Shown: in pieces, positions 26,806-36,057 of the stretch
How the letters are laid out: each line of letters begins with the position of its first letter
Numbering within the stretch: position 1 is the stretch's first letter
NCBI RefSeq assembly: GCF_014229645.1
Contig: NZ_JAATOD010000005.1
Span: forward strand, 62,001 to 126,000
From: Listeria swaminathanii
GTDB lineage: Bacteria; Bacillota; Bacilli; Lactobacillales; Listeriaceae
DNA: 64,000 nucleotides
Reading direction: 5' to 3'
Program-made: the position numbers and the translations under genes
The notes under the pieces: model-generated
The model's database searches: none
What the model saw: the letters and a program-made list of their open reading frames with translations, nothing else
Told to the model about the DNA's origin: nothing

Positions 26806-27261
26806 TTAAGCGTGGCTGTCTTCGTACGCTGTAATTTGTCCAACACGGTTTGCATGTCGGCCGCCTTCGTACTCGGTGTTTAGCCAAATTTTGACAATAT
26901 CTTCTGCTAAACCTGGGCCTATGACTCTCGCTCCAAGTGCAAGGACATTTGTATCATTATGTTCGCGAGTTGCATGAGCGCTAAATGTATCACCAACAAG
27001 CGCGCAACGAATACCTTTTACTTTATTGGCCGCAATACTCATGCCAATTCCCGTGCCGCAAACTAAAATACCGCGATCGACTTCTTGGTTCACGACTTTT
27101 TCACTAACGGTAATAGCAAGTCCCGGATAATCCACTGATTCCGGTGCTTCTGGACCAAATTCTTCATAACTAATACCAACACTTTCAAGATAAGAAATAA
27201 TACTTTTGCGTAATTCAATTCCGCCATGGTCTGAAGCAATGGCAACTTTACTAACTGTCAT
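26806..27261 (-). CDS. rpiB: RpiB/LacAB-family sugar-phosphate isomerase
   Basis: The 151-aa protein interconverts aldose and ketose phosphates, most likely ribose 5-phosphate and ribulose 5-phosphate. The substrate motifs are ASDHGGIELR at residues 9-18 and GILVCGTGIGMSIAANK with the catalytic Cys near residue 70. The ATG at 27261 follows AGGAGG by eight bases; the longer frame to 27303 overlaps nothing functional and has no site. It lies 45 bp downstream of a universal stress gene and ends in its own terminator. A second RpiB is encoded at 37284. I recall it as lmo2674. Confidence 0.9.
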   Translation of the reverse strand: MTVSKVAIASDHGGIELRKSIISYLESVGISYEEFGPEAPESVDYPGLAITVSEKVVNQEVDRGILVCGTGIGMSIAANKVKGIRCALVGDTFSAHATREHNDTNVLALGARVIGPGLAEDIVKIWLNTEYEGGRHANRVGQITAYEDSHA

Positions 27262-27306
27262 TTTTTCTCCTCCTGCCGTATAATCAATAACTTCATTATA
27301 CATGAA

Positions 27307-27777
27307 TTAAAGTTTTTCGACAGTCTTTCTATTGCGCCATGGTTTTGCGTGAACAATGATAACGTCACAAGGTGCATGAGCGGCCGTATATTCAGAAACA
27401 CTACCAAGAATAAATTGCTCCGTTGCGGAAAGTCCAGTCGCACCAACTAAAATTAAATCGGGTTCGAAATTCCGTGTTATTTTTTTATTAAAAGTAGTTT
27501 TTGGCGTACCAAAGTGAACAAAAGTTTCGACCTGCGCCACGCCAGCTTTTTCTGCCTCTTTTTTGTACATTTCAACTAGTTCTTCTCCGTAAGCTTTGGC
27601 TTTTTTTGCATAGGTTTGTTCATAATCGATTAATGGTGCAATCCGACGAACATCCGCGACAAAGCCAATACCAAGCGTAGCGCCATCCATTTTGGCAAAT
27701 TGAACAGCTCGTCTTAGTGCGGCTTCCGCTTCATTTGATCCATCTACACCAACAAGAATCCGTTTGTAAGCAGACAT
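27307..27777 (-). CDS. Universal stress protein (UspA family)
   Basis: The 156-aa single-domain Usp begins ILVGVDGSNEAEAALRRAV and has the ATP-binding motif GATGLSATEQFILGSVSEY (G-2x-G-9x-G-S/T pattern) near residue 112. AGGGTG lies before the ATG. Usp proteins bind ATP and support stress survival; the molecular target is unknown. It is probably co-transcribed with the RpiB-like gene 45 bp downstream. I recall it as lmo2673. Confidence 0.93.
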   Translation of the reverse strand: MSAYKRILVGVDGSNEAEAALRRAVQFAKMDGATLGIGFVADVRRIAPLIDYEQTYAKKAKAYGEELVEMYKKEAEKAGVAQVETFVHFGTPKTTFNKKITRNFEPDLILVGATGLSATEQFILGSVSEYTAAHAPCDVIIVHAKPWRNRKTVEKL

Positions 27778-27892
27778 TTTGTATCACCCTCTCAAAAGTT
27801 TTCCCCTTATTTACTTAATACCCATAAATAAAAGAAAGAAGCATGATTAAAGAGAAAATTTTGTGGTACTATGAGGAAAAGGAGGTTTCTTT

Positions 27893-28699
27893 ATAGCAAA
27901 ATTAAGCTCGTTTTATCCTATTGTAGCTACACCGAAACGTGCTGGCTATAAAGAATATCTACCAAGCGCGGCGCTAGCGGGGTATATTCGTTGTTTTTGG
28001 GAAGCGGATGATAGAGATTTCCCGGGAAATAATTTAGTAGTTCCTGATTTATGTGCGGATATTATTTTTACCATTGATAGCGAAACAGGGTTAGTTATGG
28101 ATGCTATGTTTGTTGGCGTCAGTGATGCACCTTTTGAAGCCAATGATGAAAGTAGTTCTGAGCTTTTTGCCGTGCGATTTTATGCGTGGTCACTGTTTTT
28201 ATTTGTAGAACAGGATTTGGCTGGTAGTATGAATCGTGTGAATGAGCCGGAAGATATGTTTGCCGGATTTACCCAGTTTTTTCGAGAGGGATTTGCAGAA
28301 ACGACGACAAACAGGGAAAGAATCGCTTTACTAGAAGGGTTTTTATTACGAAAATTAATGACGCTTGGTAAGCAAATGCACGCTGATTTTCTCAATGGAT
28401 TAGATCAGTTGCTACAAAATCCAAATCAACTCCAACTAAGCGCGATTTCGGTTCGGCAATTAGAACGACTTTTCCAAAAGCATATGGGACTTGCGCCAAA
28501 ACAGACTGCGAAACTTATCCGTTTTCAAAAAGTGTTGCAGGATTTGTACGGGAATTCAAATGTATCAGGAGTGGAACTGGCTTATCTCAATGGCTTTTCG
28601 GACCAAGCGCATTTAATTAAACAATTTAAACGATATAGTAATCACACCCCAGAAGAAATGAAGCGACTTTTTCTGCAAAATGTCGTAAATATACAATAA
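27893..28699 (+). CDS. AraC-family transcriptional regulator with a non-standard ATA start
   Basis: A frame of 268 codons runs from 27893. AAGGAGG at 27879-27885 is seven bases before ATA, and the next residues are AKLSSFYPIVATPKRAGYKE, which look like the true N-terminus of this family (DUF6597-type domain, then PSAALAGYIRCFWEAD). No ATG, GTG or TTG exists in frame near this point; the first is the ATG at 28097, which would remove 68 residues. The C-terminal AraC HTH is intact (LSAISVRQLERLFQKHMGL, then ELAYLNGFSDQAHLIKQFKR). Either AUA is used, or an ATG has mutated and expression is reduced. I recall it as lmo2672. Confidence 0.78.
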   Translation: MAKLSSFYPIVATPKRAGYKEYLPSAALAGYIRCFWEADDRDFPGNNLVVPDLCADIIFTIDSETGLVMDAMFVGVSDAPFEANDESSSELFAVRFYAWSLFLFVEQDLAGSMNRVNEPEDMFAGFTQFFREGFAETTTNRERIALLEGFLLRKLMTLGKQMHADFLNGLDQLLQNPNQLQLSAISVRQLERLFQKHMGLAPKQTAKLIRFQKVLQDLYGNSNVSGVELAYLNGFSDQAHLIKQFKRYSNHTPEEMKRLFLQNVVNIQ

Positions 28700-28744
28700 A
28701 AACCAAAAATGTACTGTTAAACTATCGATATGGAGGTGCTTTAA

Positions 28745-29113
28745 ATGATTAATGAATTTGTTTGTACGAATATTTCTACGGAAGATCCGGCGGCATTGGT
28801 CGCTTTCTATCACGAAAAACTGGGAATACCGGTTATGTTTGAAGGATACGACAATTATGACGGTGCGAAACTAGGATTTTCCGAAAATGCTCCCGGAATT
28901 ATTGTCTGGAATAGTAGCAAATGGGGCAAGTCAAGTGAGTCTAAGGTGGAATTTGTGTTTTCGTGTGATACCAATTTGGATGAGATGTATCAGGAACTTC
29001 AAGCAGTGGGAGTGGATACTCCGGAGCCGCGTGTGGCCGAGTGGGGTGGACGCGAACTGAACTTGCTTGATCCAGATGGCAATAAGATTATGATTTTGGA
29101 GCCGGAACAATGA
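28745..29113 (+). CDS. VOC-superfamily (glyoxalase/dioxygenase-like) protein
   Basis: The 122-aa protein has the paired beta-alpha-beta-beta-beta layout of the vicinal oxygen chelate fold: MINEFVCTNISTEDPAALVAF at the start and WGGRELNLLDPDGNKIMILE at the end. GGAGG lies 7 bp upstream of the ATG. The metal ligands and substrate are not assigned. It overlaps the next gene by 4 bp (ATGA). I recall it as lmo2671. Confidence 0.85.
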   Translation: MINEFVCTNISTEDPAALVAFYHEKLGIPVMFEGYDNYDGAKLGFSENAPGIIVWNSSKWGKSSESKVEFVFSCDTNLDEMYQELQAVGVDTPEPRVAEWGGRELNLLDPDGNKIMILEPEQ

Positions 29114-29472
29114 GCGAGGAATTTGCTTGGATACGCGAAGAAATAAGCAAGTTGCCGGGAGTCCAATATTCTTTTAAAGAAGAGTGGGGGTCAGAGCGCT
29201 ACCACGTTTTGGATCAACTAATGGCGATGCGTGGAACGAATAAAGAAGGCGAACCGATTTTAACCTTAAAGTGCGATGCCGAAAAAAGTGAACAACTTCG
29301 CGCGGAAAATCCGGCCGTTGTCCCTGGCTATTACATGAATAAACGGGTTTGGATTTCCGTTTTATTAGAAAAAGAACAGGATAAAGACTTGATTCGCGCG
29401 TTAATCCACCATGCATACTCAGAAGCGAAGAGCAAGCTGCCAAAATATAAACAAGCGGAACTTTTTGACTAA
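29110..29472 (+). CDS. MmcQ/YjbR-family (DUF419) protein
   Basis: The 120-aa protein has the MmcQ/YjbR fold signature: an N-terminal helix, LTLKCDAEKSEQLRAENPAV in the middle and VPGYYMNKRVWISVLL, followed by a C-terminal helix with LIHHAYSEAKSKLPK. The family has a DNA-binding-like fold but no settled function. Translational coupling with the VOC gene suggests that they act together. I recall it as lmo2670. Confidence 0.82.
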   Translation: MSEEFAWIREEISKLPGVQYSFKEEWGSERYHVLDQLMAMRGTNKEGEPILTLKCDAEKSEQLRAENPAVVPGYYMNKRVWISVLLEKEQDKDLIRALIHHAYSEAKSKLPKYKQAELFD

Positions 29473-29545
29473 TTTAGTTAAGAAGTTCTTATTTCTGTTA
29501 TAATGAAATTGATTGTGAAAAAGAAAACAAAAAGGAGATGAAAAG

Positions 29546-30358
29546 ATGGATATTAATATGTTTATCCTATATTTCTTCATTTATTCTGTTCTCGGTTGGG
29601 CTTGGGAGGAAGTTTTTTGCTCGATTTCAGAGAAGAAGTTAGTGTATCGTGGTTTTCTTTATGGACCATATTGCCCCATTTACGGGTTTGGGGTAACGGC
29701 AGTTTTAATGATGATTTTACCGTTTCAAAACAATTTATGGGCCTTATTTATTTTCTCGATGATTATTTGCACAGTAATTGAATACATAACCGCAACGATT
29801 TTGGAAGCATTGTTCCATACAACATGGTGGGATTATCACAACTGGCCCCTTAATGTTAAAGGGCGGATTTGCTTACCGATTTCGATTTTCTGGGGATTTG
29901 CTTGTATCATCGTTGTGCGTTTCCTGCACCCAGTTGTAACCGAGTTTGCGGATTGGGTATTAAGCTGGGGAGGTTGGATTGTTCCTGCCCTCATCGTTGT
30001 TATTATGCTCATCGATACGATTAAATCCGTCACAAGTATGCTATCATTCCAAAAAGCACTTGCTGAATTTAATGAAAAACTAAACGTACAAGCGGCTGAA
30101 CTAAAAGCTAGCGTAAAAGAACGCGCGAAAGAATTTGAAGAAGGACTTTTGAAAAAACAAGAGAATGTCGATATCAAAATTGCTGAAATCGAAGCAAAAC
30201 GTAAACAAGATAAAGAGCTTGCTGCCAGTATGCGCAAACTTAAATTTAATGAACGGCGGATGTTAAAATCGTTCCCGAAAATGAAAGTAAAACGCGCGGC
30301 ACCCTTTAAAAACTTCAACAAAAGTTTACTTAGAGTTGATAAGCAAAAAAGAAAATAA
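29546..30358 (+). CDS. CmpB-like (putative ABC transporter type IV) membrane protein
   Basis: The 270-aa protein has about five membrane segments in residues 5-160 containing the family motifs SVLGWAWEEVF, YRGFLYGPYCPIYGFG and TWWDYHNWPLNVKGRICL, which match the ABC_trans_CmpB family. Residues 165-250 form a charged helical, probably coiled-coil tail, ending in a very basic stretch. No ATPase is encoded nearby, so a transport role is doubtful. AAAGGAGATG lies before the ATG. I recall it as lmo2669. Confidence 0.8.
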   Translation: MDINMFILYFFIYSVLGWAWEEVFCSISEKKLVYRGFLYGPYCPIYGFGVTAVLMMILPFQNNLWALFIFSMIICTVIEYITATILEALFHTTWWDYHNWPLNVKGRICLPISIFWGFACIIVVRFLHPVVTEFADWVLSWGGWIVPALIVVIMLIDTIKSVTSMLSFQKALAEFNEKLNVQAAELKASVKERAKEFEEGLLKKQENVDIKIAEIEAKRKQDKELAASMRKLKFNERRMLKSFPKMKVKRAAPFKNFNKSLLRVDKQKRK

Positions 30359-30367
30359 TCACACTGG

Positions 30368-30408
30368 ATATGGCGCAAATGGTATTTTTTATCATTTGCG
30401 TCTTTTTT
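30368..30408 (+). terminator. Terminator of the CmpB-like gene
   Basis: GCGCAAATGGTA and TATCATTTGCGTC form a stem followed by seven T, just after the stop codon at 30358. Confidence 0.8.
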
Positions 30409-30727
30409 TGCGTTATTTTTTACAAAACGTATAGAAAGAGCAGACCATCTTTTGTATGATTAAGGAGAAACAACGCCTCGCAAAACGCCATTACTTCATT
30501 CTCATTTTTGTTTCAAAGCAGATTTCGCCTTGCTTCGAGAAGTTTCACAAGTCCGCAATATACCAAGCCTCACGACCAACTTTCACCCATTTCCAAAGAA
30601 CAGGATTGTTAAAAAAGTCACAAGTAAAGCCCAATGATGTACATTCTTTCCGCAAGTTATTGGGATGAAAGCGTGTACATTTTTATTAGAATTAGATTTA
30701 TAATTAAAACGAACAGGAGGGAACGAC
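30409..30727 (+). other. Intergenic region before the pentitol operon
   Basis: About 320 bp without a convincing gene. A 70-codon frame at 30456 is judged spurious. An imperfect hairpin TGTACATTCTTTC...GAAAGCGTGTACA lies at about 30638-30681, and a TATAAT at 30699-30704 with TACATT 17 bp upstream may be the promoter of the activator gene at 30728. Confidence 0.45.
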
Positions 30728-32797
30728 ATGTATTTGGATGAGAGAAGTAATTCACTTTTAAAAGAACTCTTACGACATCCTGACACATCGAGTACGAACT
30801 TACAGGCAAAATTTGGTTTAACTCGAAGACAAGTCGACTATAGTTTCCAAAAAATTAATAACTGGCTTGAGGAACAAACTTATCCGAAGATTCATCGAGC
30901 TGCGAATGGGCGATTTATCGTAGAACCTGACCTGTTTCAAATCATTGGTGAGGAAGATGGCGAAAAAACGGACTGGTACATCCCGTCAGAAAAGGAACGT
31001 GCCAGCCTAATCATCCTCATGTTAACAACAGGAAGTGAAGAGTTATCCCTTAATCACTTTATAAGCGAGCTGGAGGTGAGTAAGAACACCGTATTACGAG
31101 ACTTGAAGCTGGTACAAAAGACGCTCGATAAATTCAACCTCGAAGTGAAATATTCACGAATGCGTGGCTATTTAATTGACGGAGACGAGTGGAATCAGCG
31201 GACGGCGCTCATTTATGCGGCAGAACACATCATAGAAAGTTTTGGTGGCGAAGAGTATTTACAGGATTTCATGCAAGTGGAGGAAGCGAGAATCAAAGAC
31301 CTCCGGGAAAAATTGGAACAAGTGGAACATCACCTGAATTTGCATTTTATTGACAATAAAATGCAAATACTGCCTTACATTTTAGAAGCTGTTTTTCGGC
31401 GGATGAAGAAGGGGCAAACAATTACGACATCTTTCCTGATTGACTACAATGAATTGTCAGATACTCGGGAATACGGAGCAGCAGAGATTTTTATTGAAGA
31501 AGAGCCGAACATGCCAGAAGCGGAGCGAATGTACATCACCTTGCAACTTTTAACTTCGAATGTACTTCCGAAACAGTATTTAAAATCGGAGGAAACGCAT
31601 AAGTTAAGGCTGGCGCTGGAACAAGTTCTAAGCGAATTTGAGAAAAAGGCTTGTATTCAACTAGTAGACAAAGAATCGTTACTTGAAAAATTATTTGCAC
31701 ATATTAAACCTGCGTATTATCGAATTAAGTATCATCTTACAACAGATTACAGCATTTTAGACAAGATTGATCAAGAATTCCAAGCCGTGCATTACATCGT
31801 GAAAGAGTCGCTCATGCCATTAGAACGTTTTATTGGTAGCAAGGTTCCTGAAAATGAAAGCATATTTATCACCCTTTTCATTGGAGGGCATTTAATCGAA
31901 TCCACGGAAAAATTACAAACGAGACTAAAAGCAGTTGTAGTTTGTCCGAACGGATTGTCGATTTCGCGATTGATGGAAAAAACATTACGCAGTCTGTTCC
32001 CGGAAATATTTTTCTATCAAGCGATGTCGATTCGAGAATTTGAACAAACAAAGGTAGGCTATGACATTGTGTTTTCCGCAGTACCACTTTCGACCGATAA
32101 GAAATTTTTCCTAATCAACCAATTGATGGATGGGAAGGAACGCCTCGAGCTTAGACGCCGGGTGATGCGGTCGGTTTACTTAGTGGATGAGGTGAATATC
32201 AGCGTCGACCAATTAATGAAAACTATTTCCAAATTTGCTGATATTAAAGATGCTGCCCGTCTTGAAAAAGTGTTAGCAGACTATTTAATGCCAGTTCCAG
32301 AAGAAAACACATCCAAACACGAAGGCAAAAGTTCACTCGCAGACTTACTTGAGGTAACGCGAATCACTCGGAAGAAATCGGTGAAAGACTGGCATGAGGC
32401 AATTTATCATGCGGCTTTACCATTACTTTCAGCAGGAGTGGTGGAATCAGCTTACGTGGAAGAAATGAAACGGCAATATCCGGCACCGATTATGAACATC
32501 ATTCTCCGTAATACGATAGCTATCCCTCATGCTGAAACGGAAAAAGGAGTAAATAGCCTCGGAATGAGTTTACTTTATCTAGAAGAAGGCTTGCCACTAG
32601 AAGGCGGTAAAGAGCTACATTTTATCGTTGTTATCGCAGCCGTAGACAAAAACGCTCATTTCACAGCATTACTACAATTGATGGAATTATCGGAGAACAA
32701 AAAAGAACTGAAAAAACTTGCGGATGCTGGAAACACAGAAGAAATGCACCAAATAATTAAAAACTTCACGGACTTGGAAACAAAAAAGACAATGTAG
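30728..32797 (+). CDS. MtlR/LicR-type PRD-containing activator of the pentitol operon
   Basis: The 689-aa activator has, in order, two N-terminal helix-turn-helix regions (about 1-120), two PTS regulation domains (about 180-400), an EIIB-Gat-like domain (VVVCPNGLSISRLMEKTL, about 410) and a C-terminal EIIA-Mtl-like domain (about 540-685) with IAIPHAETEKG. Phosphorylation of the PRDs and EII domains by the PTS tunes DNA binding to sugar supply. The EIIB-like domain has Cys in the PTS-type loop. It precedes the PTS genes by 33 bp and would activate them. Established work in L. monocytogenes names this protein Lmo2668 as the regulator of D-arabitol and D-xylitol use. Confidence 0.93.
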   Translation: MYLDERSNSLLKELLRHPDTSSTNLQAKFGLTRRQVDYSFQKINNWLEEQTYPKIHRAANGRFIVEPDLFQIIGEEDGEKTDWYIPSEKERASLIILMLTTGSEELSLNHFISELEVSKNTVLRDLKLVQKTLDKFNLEVKYSRMRGYLIDGDEWNQRTALIYAAEHIIESFGGEEYLQDFMQVEEARIKDLREKLEQVEHHLNLHFIDNKMQILPYILEAVFRRMKKGQTITTSFLIDYNELSDTREYGAAEIFIEEEPNMPEAERMYITLQLLTSNVLPKQYLKSEETHKLRLALEQVLSEFEKKACIQLVDKESLLEKLFAHIKPAYYRIKYHLTTDYSILDKIDQEFQAVHYIVKESLMPLERFIGSKVPENESIFITLFIGGHLIESTEKLQTRLKAVVVCPNGLSISRLMEKTLRSLFPEIFFYQAMSIREFEQTKVGYDIVFSAVPLSTDKKFFLINQLMDGKERLELRRRVMRSVYLVDEVNISVDQLMKTISKFADIKDAARLEKVLADYLMPVPEENTSKHEGKSSLADLLEVTRITRKKSVKDWHEAIYHAALPLLSAGVVESAYVEEMKRQYPAPIMNIILRNTIAIPHAETEKGVNSLGMSLLYLEEGLPLEGGKELHFIVVIAAVDKNAHFTALLQLMELSENKKELKKLADAGNTEEMHQIIKNFTDLETKKTM

Positions 32798-32830
32798 AGA
32801 AGTCAGAAAGAATTACAGGAGGATTTCGTA

Positions 32831-33295
32831 ATGGATTTAGTACAATTTTTGAAAAAAGGAATGGTTTGGGTTCAATCGGATATCGAGAAACAAGAGGACC
32901 TATTCCAAATGGTCGCAGAAAGTGGAAAGTCTGAAGGGTATGTGACGGATGACTTTTTAACGAGACTAACAGACCGTGAACAAACCTTTCCAACGGGGCT
33001 AAAATTAGATGGATACGGCGTGGCATTACCGCACACGGATCCAGAATGCGTTACGGAACAATTTATCGCCGTAATCACTGTGAAAGATGGCATTCCATTC
33101 AAATTAATGGAAGATGCTGGTCAAACGGTTGAAGCGAATTTGATTTTCGTACTTGGACTAAACGAACCTCACAGCCAGCTCGCGGTACTTCAGCAATTGA
33201 TGGGGACGATTCAGGATAAAGACAATGTAGCCGCATTACTCAGAGCGAAAGATGAAGACGAAGTAAAACAAATTTTAGAAACAATAGCCGTTTAA
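32831..33295 (+). CDS. PTS EIIA component, fructose/mannitol-type fold (pentitol PTS)
   Basis: This 154-aa EIIA delivers phosphate from HPr to the EIIB encoded next. The active histidine is His68 in GVALPHTDPE, and the fold matches the EIIA-Ntr/Mtl/Fru group. CAGGAGG lies before the ATG. With EIIB and EIIC it forms the PTS-Axl, shown in L. monocytogenes to import D-arabitol and D-xylitol (lmo2667 from memory). Confidence 0.92.
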   Translation: MDLVQFLKKGMVWVQSDIEKQEDLFQMVAESGKSEGYVTDDFLTRLTDREQTFPTGLKLDGYGVALPHTDPECVTEQFIAVITVKDGIPFKLMEDAGQTVEANLIFVLGLNEPHSQLAVLQQLMGTIQDKDNVAALLRAKDEDEVKQILETIAV

Positions 33296-33352
33296 AAAAA
33301 ACAGGAAAATTAGCCGCGGGAAATCGCAGCAATTAATTAGGAGGAATTTATC

Positions 33353-33634
33353 ATGGGACAATTTAAAATTTTGGTAGCTTGTGGAGCAGGAATTGCAACA
33401 TCAACAGTAGTAACGGACAGAGTAGAACGTTTGGTAAAAGAAAACAACGTGGATGCAGAAGTAAAACAAATTAAAATTTCCGAAGCAGCATCCATGCAAG
33501 ACGGAGCGGATTTGATCGTATCAACAACTATTTTACCAACAACGTACAAAATCCCAGCTATTATTGCAACTTCTTATATCACTGGTATGGGTATGGAAGA
33601 ATTAGACGAAGAAATACTTGCGCACCTTAAATAA
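33353..33634 (+). CDS. PTS EIIB component, galactitol type (pentitol PTS)
   Basis: The 93-aa EIIB has the phospho-cysteine Cys10 in LVACGAGIATSTVV, typical of GatB-like proteins. It transfers phosphate to the pentitol bound in EIIC. AGGAGG lies 8 bp before the ATG. It is followed after 61 bp by the EIIC gene. I recall it as lmo2666. Confidence 0.93.
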   Translation: MGQFKILVACGAGIATSTVVTDRVERLVKENNVDAEVKQIKISEAASMQDGADLIVSTTILPTTYKIPAIIATSYITGMGMEELDEEILAHLK

Positions 33635-33695
33635 AAGGCTGCGCAAGGGAGTTTAACATTTATCATTAAACAGAGAAAAAAGGAGGAAATATTAA

Positions 33696-34967
33696 ATGGA
33701 TACACTTCTGTCAGGAGTACAGTATGTTTTAAACTTGGGGCCTACAGTTATTTTGCCTATTATGATTTTCTTTATTGCATTAATTTTCCGAGTACCAGCA
33801 AAGAAAGCGCTTCGTTCAGCGATTACGATTGGTATCGGGTTTGTAGGTATTAACCTTGTTATTAGTTTACTATCTAGTAACTTAGGTCCGGCAGCGCAAC
33901 AAATGGTTGAGCGTTTTGGACTGAATTTAACAATTATTGATGCAGGTTGGCCAGCAGCCGCCGCGGCTTCATGGGCTTCTCCAGTTGCAGCAATTTTAAT
34001 TCCAATTTGTTTGGTAGTTAACTTAGCACTTATTTTCTTTAAAGTTACGAAAACACTTGATATTGATATTTGGAACTACTGGCACTTTATCGCAGCAGGT
34101 GCGACTGGTTATATCGTAACTGGTGGTAACTGGTGGTTCGCGATTCTTTGTGCAATCATCTATGAAGTTGCTGTTCTTTGGATGGCAGACAGAACACAAC
34201 CTATGGTAGAAGAATTTTACGGCTTAAAAGGGATCTCCTTACCAACAGGTTCTACAGCAGCATTCGGTTTCATCGGTATTCCAGTTGGTTGGCTAATTGC
34301 TAAAATCCCTGGTATTAAAAACATTCACGTTGACCCAGAAACAATTCAAAAACGTTTTGGTATTTTCGGGGAACCAATGATGATGGGTCTTATTCTAGGT
34401 ATTGCAATCGGTATTCTTGCAGGTTATGACGTTGGGGCAGTTGCACAACTTGGTATGTCCATGGGTGCGGTAATGTTCCTAATGCCTCGTATGGTTAAAA
34501 TTTTAATGGAAGGTTTAATTCCAATTTCAGAATCCGCTCGTGAGTTCATGAAATCTCGTTTCAAAGGCCGCGAACTTTATATCGGTCTTGATGCAGCACT
34601 TTCTATCGGTCACCCAGCGAATATTTCTACTGGTTTAATCCTTGTTCCAATCACTCTTTTCTTAGCTGTTATCATTCCAGGTAACAAAGTACTTCCTTTT
34701 GGTGACTTGGCAACTATTCCATTCTACGTATCATTCGTAGTAGCATCTCGTAAAGGTAACATTCTTCACTCCGTTTTAGCTGGAACTGTAGTAATTGCAC
34801 TAGCACTTCTTATGGCAACTGACTTCGGCCTTGTGCATACAGAAATGATGAAAGGTGTTTACGAATTCCCTAAAGGAGCAACACAAGTTAGTACACTTGA
34901 TATGGGTGGTAACTTCTTTAACTGGGTTATTCTTAAATTCTCTCAAGCTTGGGCAGCTATTTTCTAA
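33696..34967 (+). CDS. PTS EIIC permease, galactitol type (pentitol PTS)
   Basis: The 423-aa GatC-like permease has about ten to twelve membrane segments and typical motifs (LGPTVILPIMIFF near the start, FGIFGEPMMMGLILG near residue 220 and GHPANISTGLILVP near residue 305). AAAGGAGG lies before the ATG. Its Listeria homologue, called EIIC-Axl (lmo2665), is required for D-arabitol and D-xylitol use. Confidence 0.93.
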   Translation: MDTLLSGVQYVLNLGPTVILPIMIFFIALIFRVPAKKALRSAITIGIGFVGINLVISLLSSNLGPAAQQMVERFGLNLTIIDAGWPAAAAASWASPVAAILIPICLVVNLALIFFKVTKTLDIDIWNYWHFIAAGATGYIVTGGNWWFAILCAIIYEVAVLWMADRTQPMVEEFYGLKGISLPTGSTAAFGFIGIPVGWLIAKIPGIKNIHVDPETIQKRFGIFGEPMMMGLILGIAIGILAGYDVGAVAQLGMSMGAVMFLMPRMVKILMEGLIPISESAREFMKSRFKGRELYIGLDAALSIGHPANISTGLILVPITLFLAVIIPGNKVLPFGDLATIPFYVSFVVASRKGNILHSVLAGTVVIALALLMATDFGLVHTEMMKGVYEFPKGATQVSTLDMGGNFFNWVILKFSQAWAAIF

Positions 34968-35003
34968 GTTTTGTCTTAATGATATAGAAGAGGTGATAGT
35001 AAC

Positions 35004-36056
35004 ATGCGAGCAGCTGTGTTATACGAGAATAATGTAATAAAAGCAGAACAAATTGATGAAGCGACTTGCGGGAAAGATCAAGTTCGTGTCGAAGTAAAAG
35101 CAGTTGGAATATGTGGATCAGATATTCATAAAATGCAAACGCGCTGGAAATACCCACTGCCTGCTGTAATGGGACATGAATTCGCAGGTGTAATCACGGA
35201 AATTGGTAGCGAAGTAACAAATGTAGCTATCGGCGACCGGGTTGCGGGAATTCCGCTTGAGCCTTGTATGGAATGTAATTATTGTAAAGCTGGCGACTTC
35301 GCACTATGCGATAACTACCGAATGGTGGGGTCACATTTCCATGGAGGATTTGCGGAGAATGTTGTCATGAAAGCCGACAATGTGATTTCTATCGGCGACC
35401 TTGATTTTGAAGAAGGTGCGATGATTGAACCACTTGCCGTATCGATGCACGGGGTACTTGGAATTCAGCCAAGACTTGGCGATACAGTCGTTGTATTCGG
35501 AATTGGAACCATCGGGATTTTAGTTGTACAATGCTTACTTCTTGCAGGCGTGAAAGATATTATCGCCGTTGACATCAGTGATAAAAAATTAGCAGATGCG
35601 CGGGAATTTGGTTGCAAATACACCATTAATCCAAAAAATGAAGACTTAAAAGAACGCGTTTTCGCTTATACAAATGGTCTTGGGGCAGATATCGCGCTCG
35701 AGTGTGCTGGTTCAAAAATAACCCAAGAACAATGCTTACTTGTAACGAAGAAAAAAGGTAAAGTTGGTTTTCTAGGAATAGCTTACGCAGATGTACTTTT
35801 GCATGAGGAAGCTTTTGAAAATATTTTTAGACGTGAACTTACGCTTAAAGGTTTTTGGAATTCTTACTCGGCACCATTTCCAGGTGAGGAGTGGCGTACG
35901 TCGATTGAATTCGTGAAACAAGGTCGAATTAAACTGAAACCACTAATTTCGCATCGTTATAAGCTAGAAGAAACGAAAGAAGCGTTTGATATGATTCTTT
36001 CCAGAGAGCATGATTATAACAAAGTGATGATATTGCCGCAGAAAGGTGACGATTAA
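35004..36056 (+). CDS. Zinc-dependent pentitol-phosphate dehydrogenase (first)
   Basis: A 350-aa medium-chain dehydrogenase with the catalytic-zinc motif GICGSDIHKM and GHEFAGVI, four structural-zinc cysteines in CMECNYCKAGDFALC, and a Rossmann motif GIGTIG. It should oxidise arabitol 5-phosphate or xylitol 5-phosphate to the ketose phosphate with NAD(P). AGAGGTG precedes the ATG. Which of the two dehydrogenases takes which pentitol phosphate cannot be told here. I recall it as lmo2664. Confidence 0.9.
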   Translation: MRAAVLYENNVIKAEQIDEATCGKDQVRVEVKAVGICGSDIHKMQTRWKYPLPAVMGHEFAGVITEIGSEVTNVAIGDRVAGIPLEPCMECNYCKAGDFALCDNYRMVGSHFHGGFAENVVMKADNVISIGDLDFEEGAMIEPLAVSMHGVLGIQPRLGDTVVVFGIGTIGILVVQCLLLAGVKDIIAVDISDKKLADAREFGCKYTINPKNEDLKERVFAYTNGLGADIALECAGSKITQEQCLLVTKKKGKVGFLGIAYADVLLHEEAFENIFRRELTLKGFWNSYSAPFPGEEWRTSIEFVKQGRIKLKPLISHRYKLEETKEAFDMILSREHDYNKVMILPQKGDD

Positions 36057-36057
36057 T

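Noticed and set aside
30456..30668. 70-codon ORF MIKEKQRLAKRHY... before the pentitol regulator
   Set aside because: AAGGAG lies after, not before, its ATG, its composition is unlike a protein family, and it crosses the hairpin at 30638-30681.
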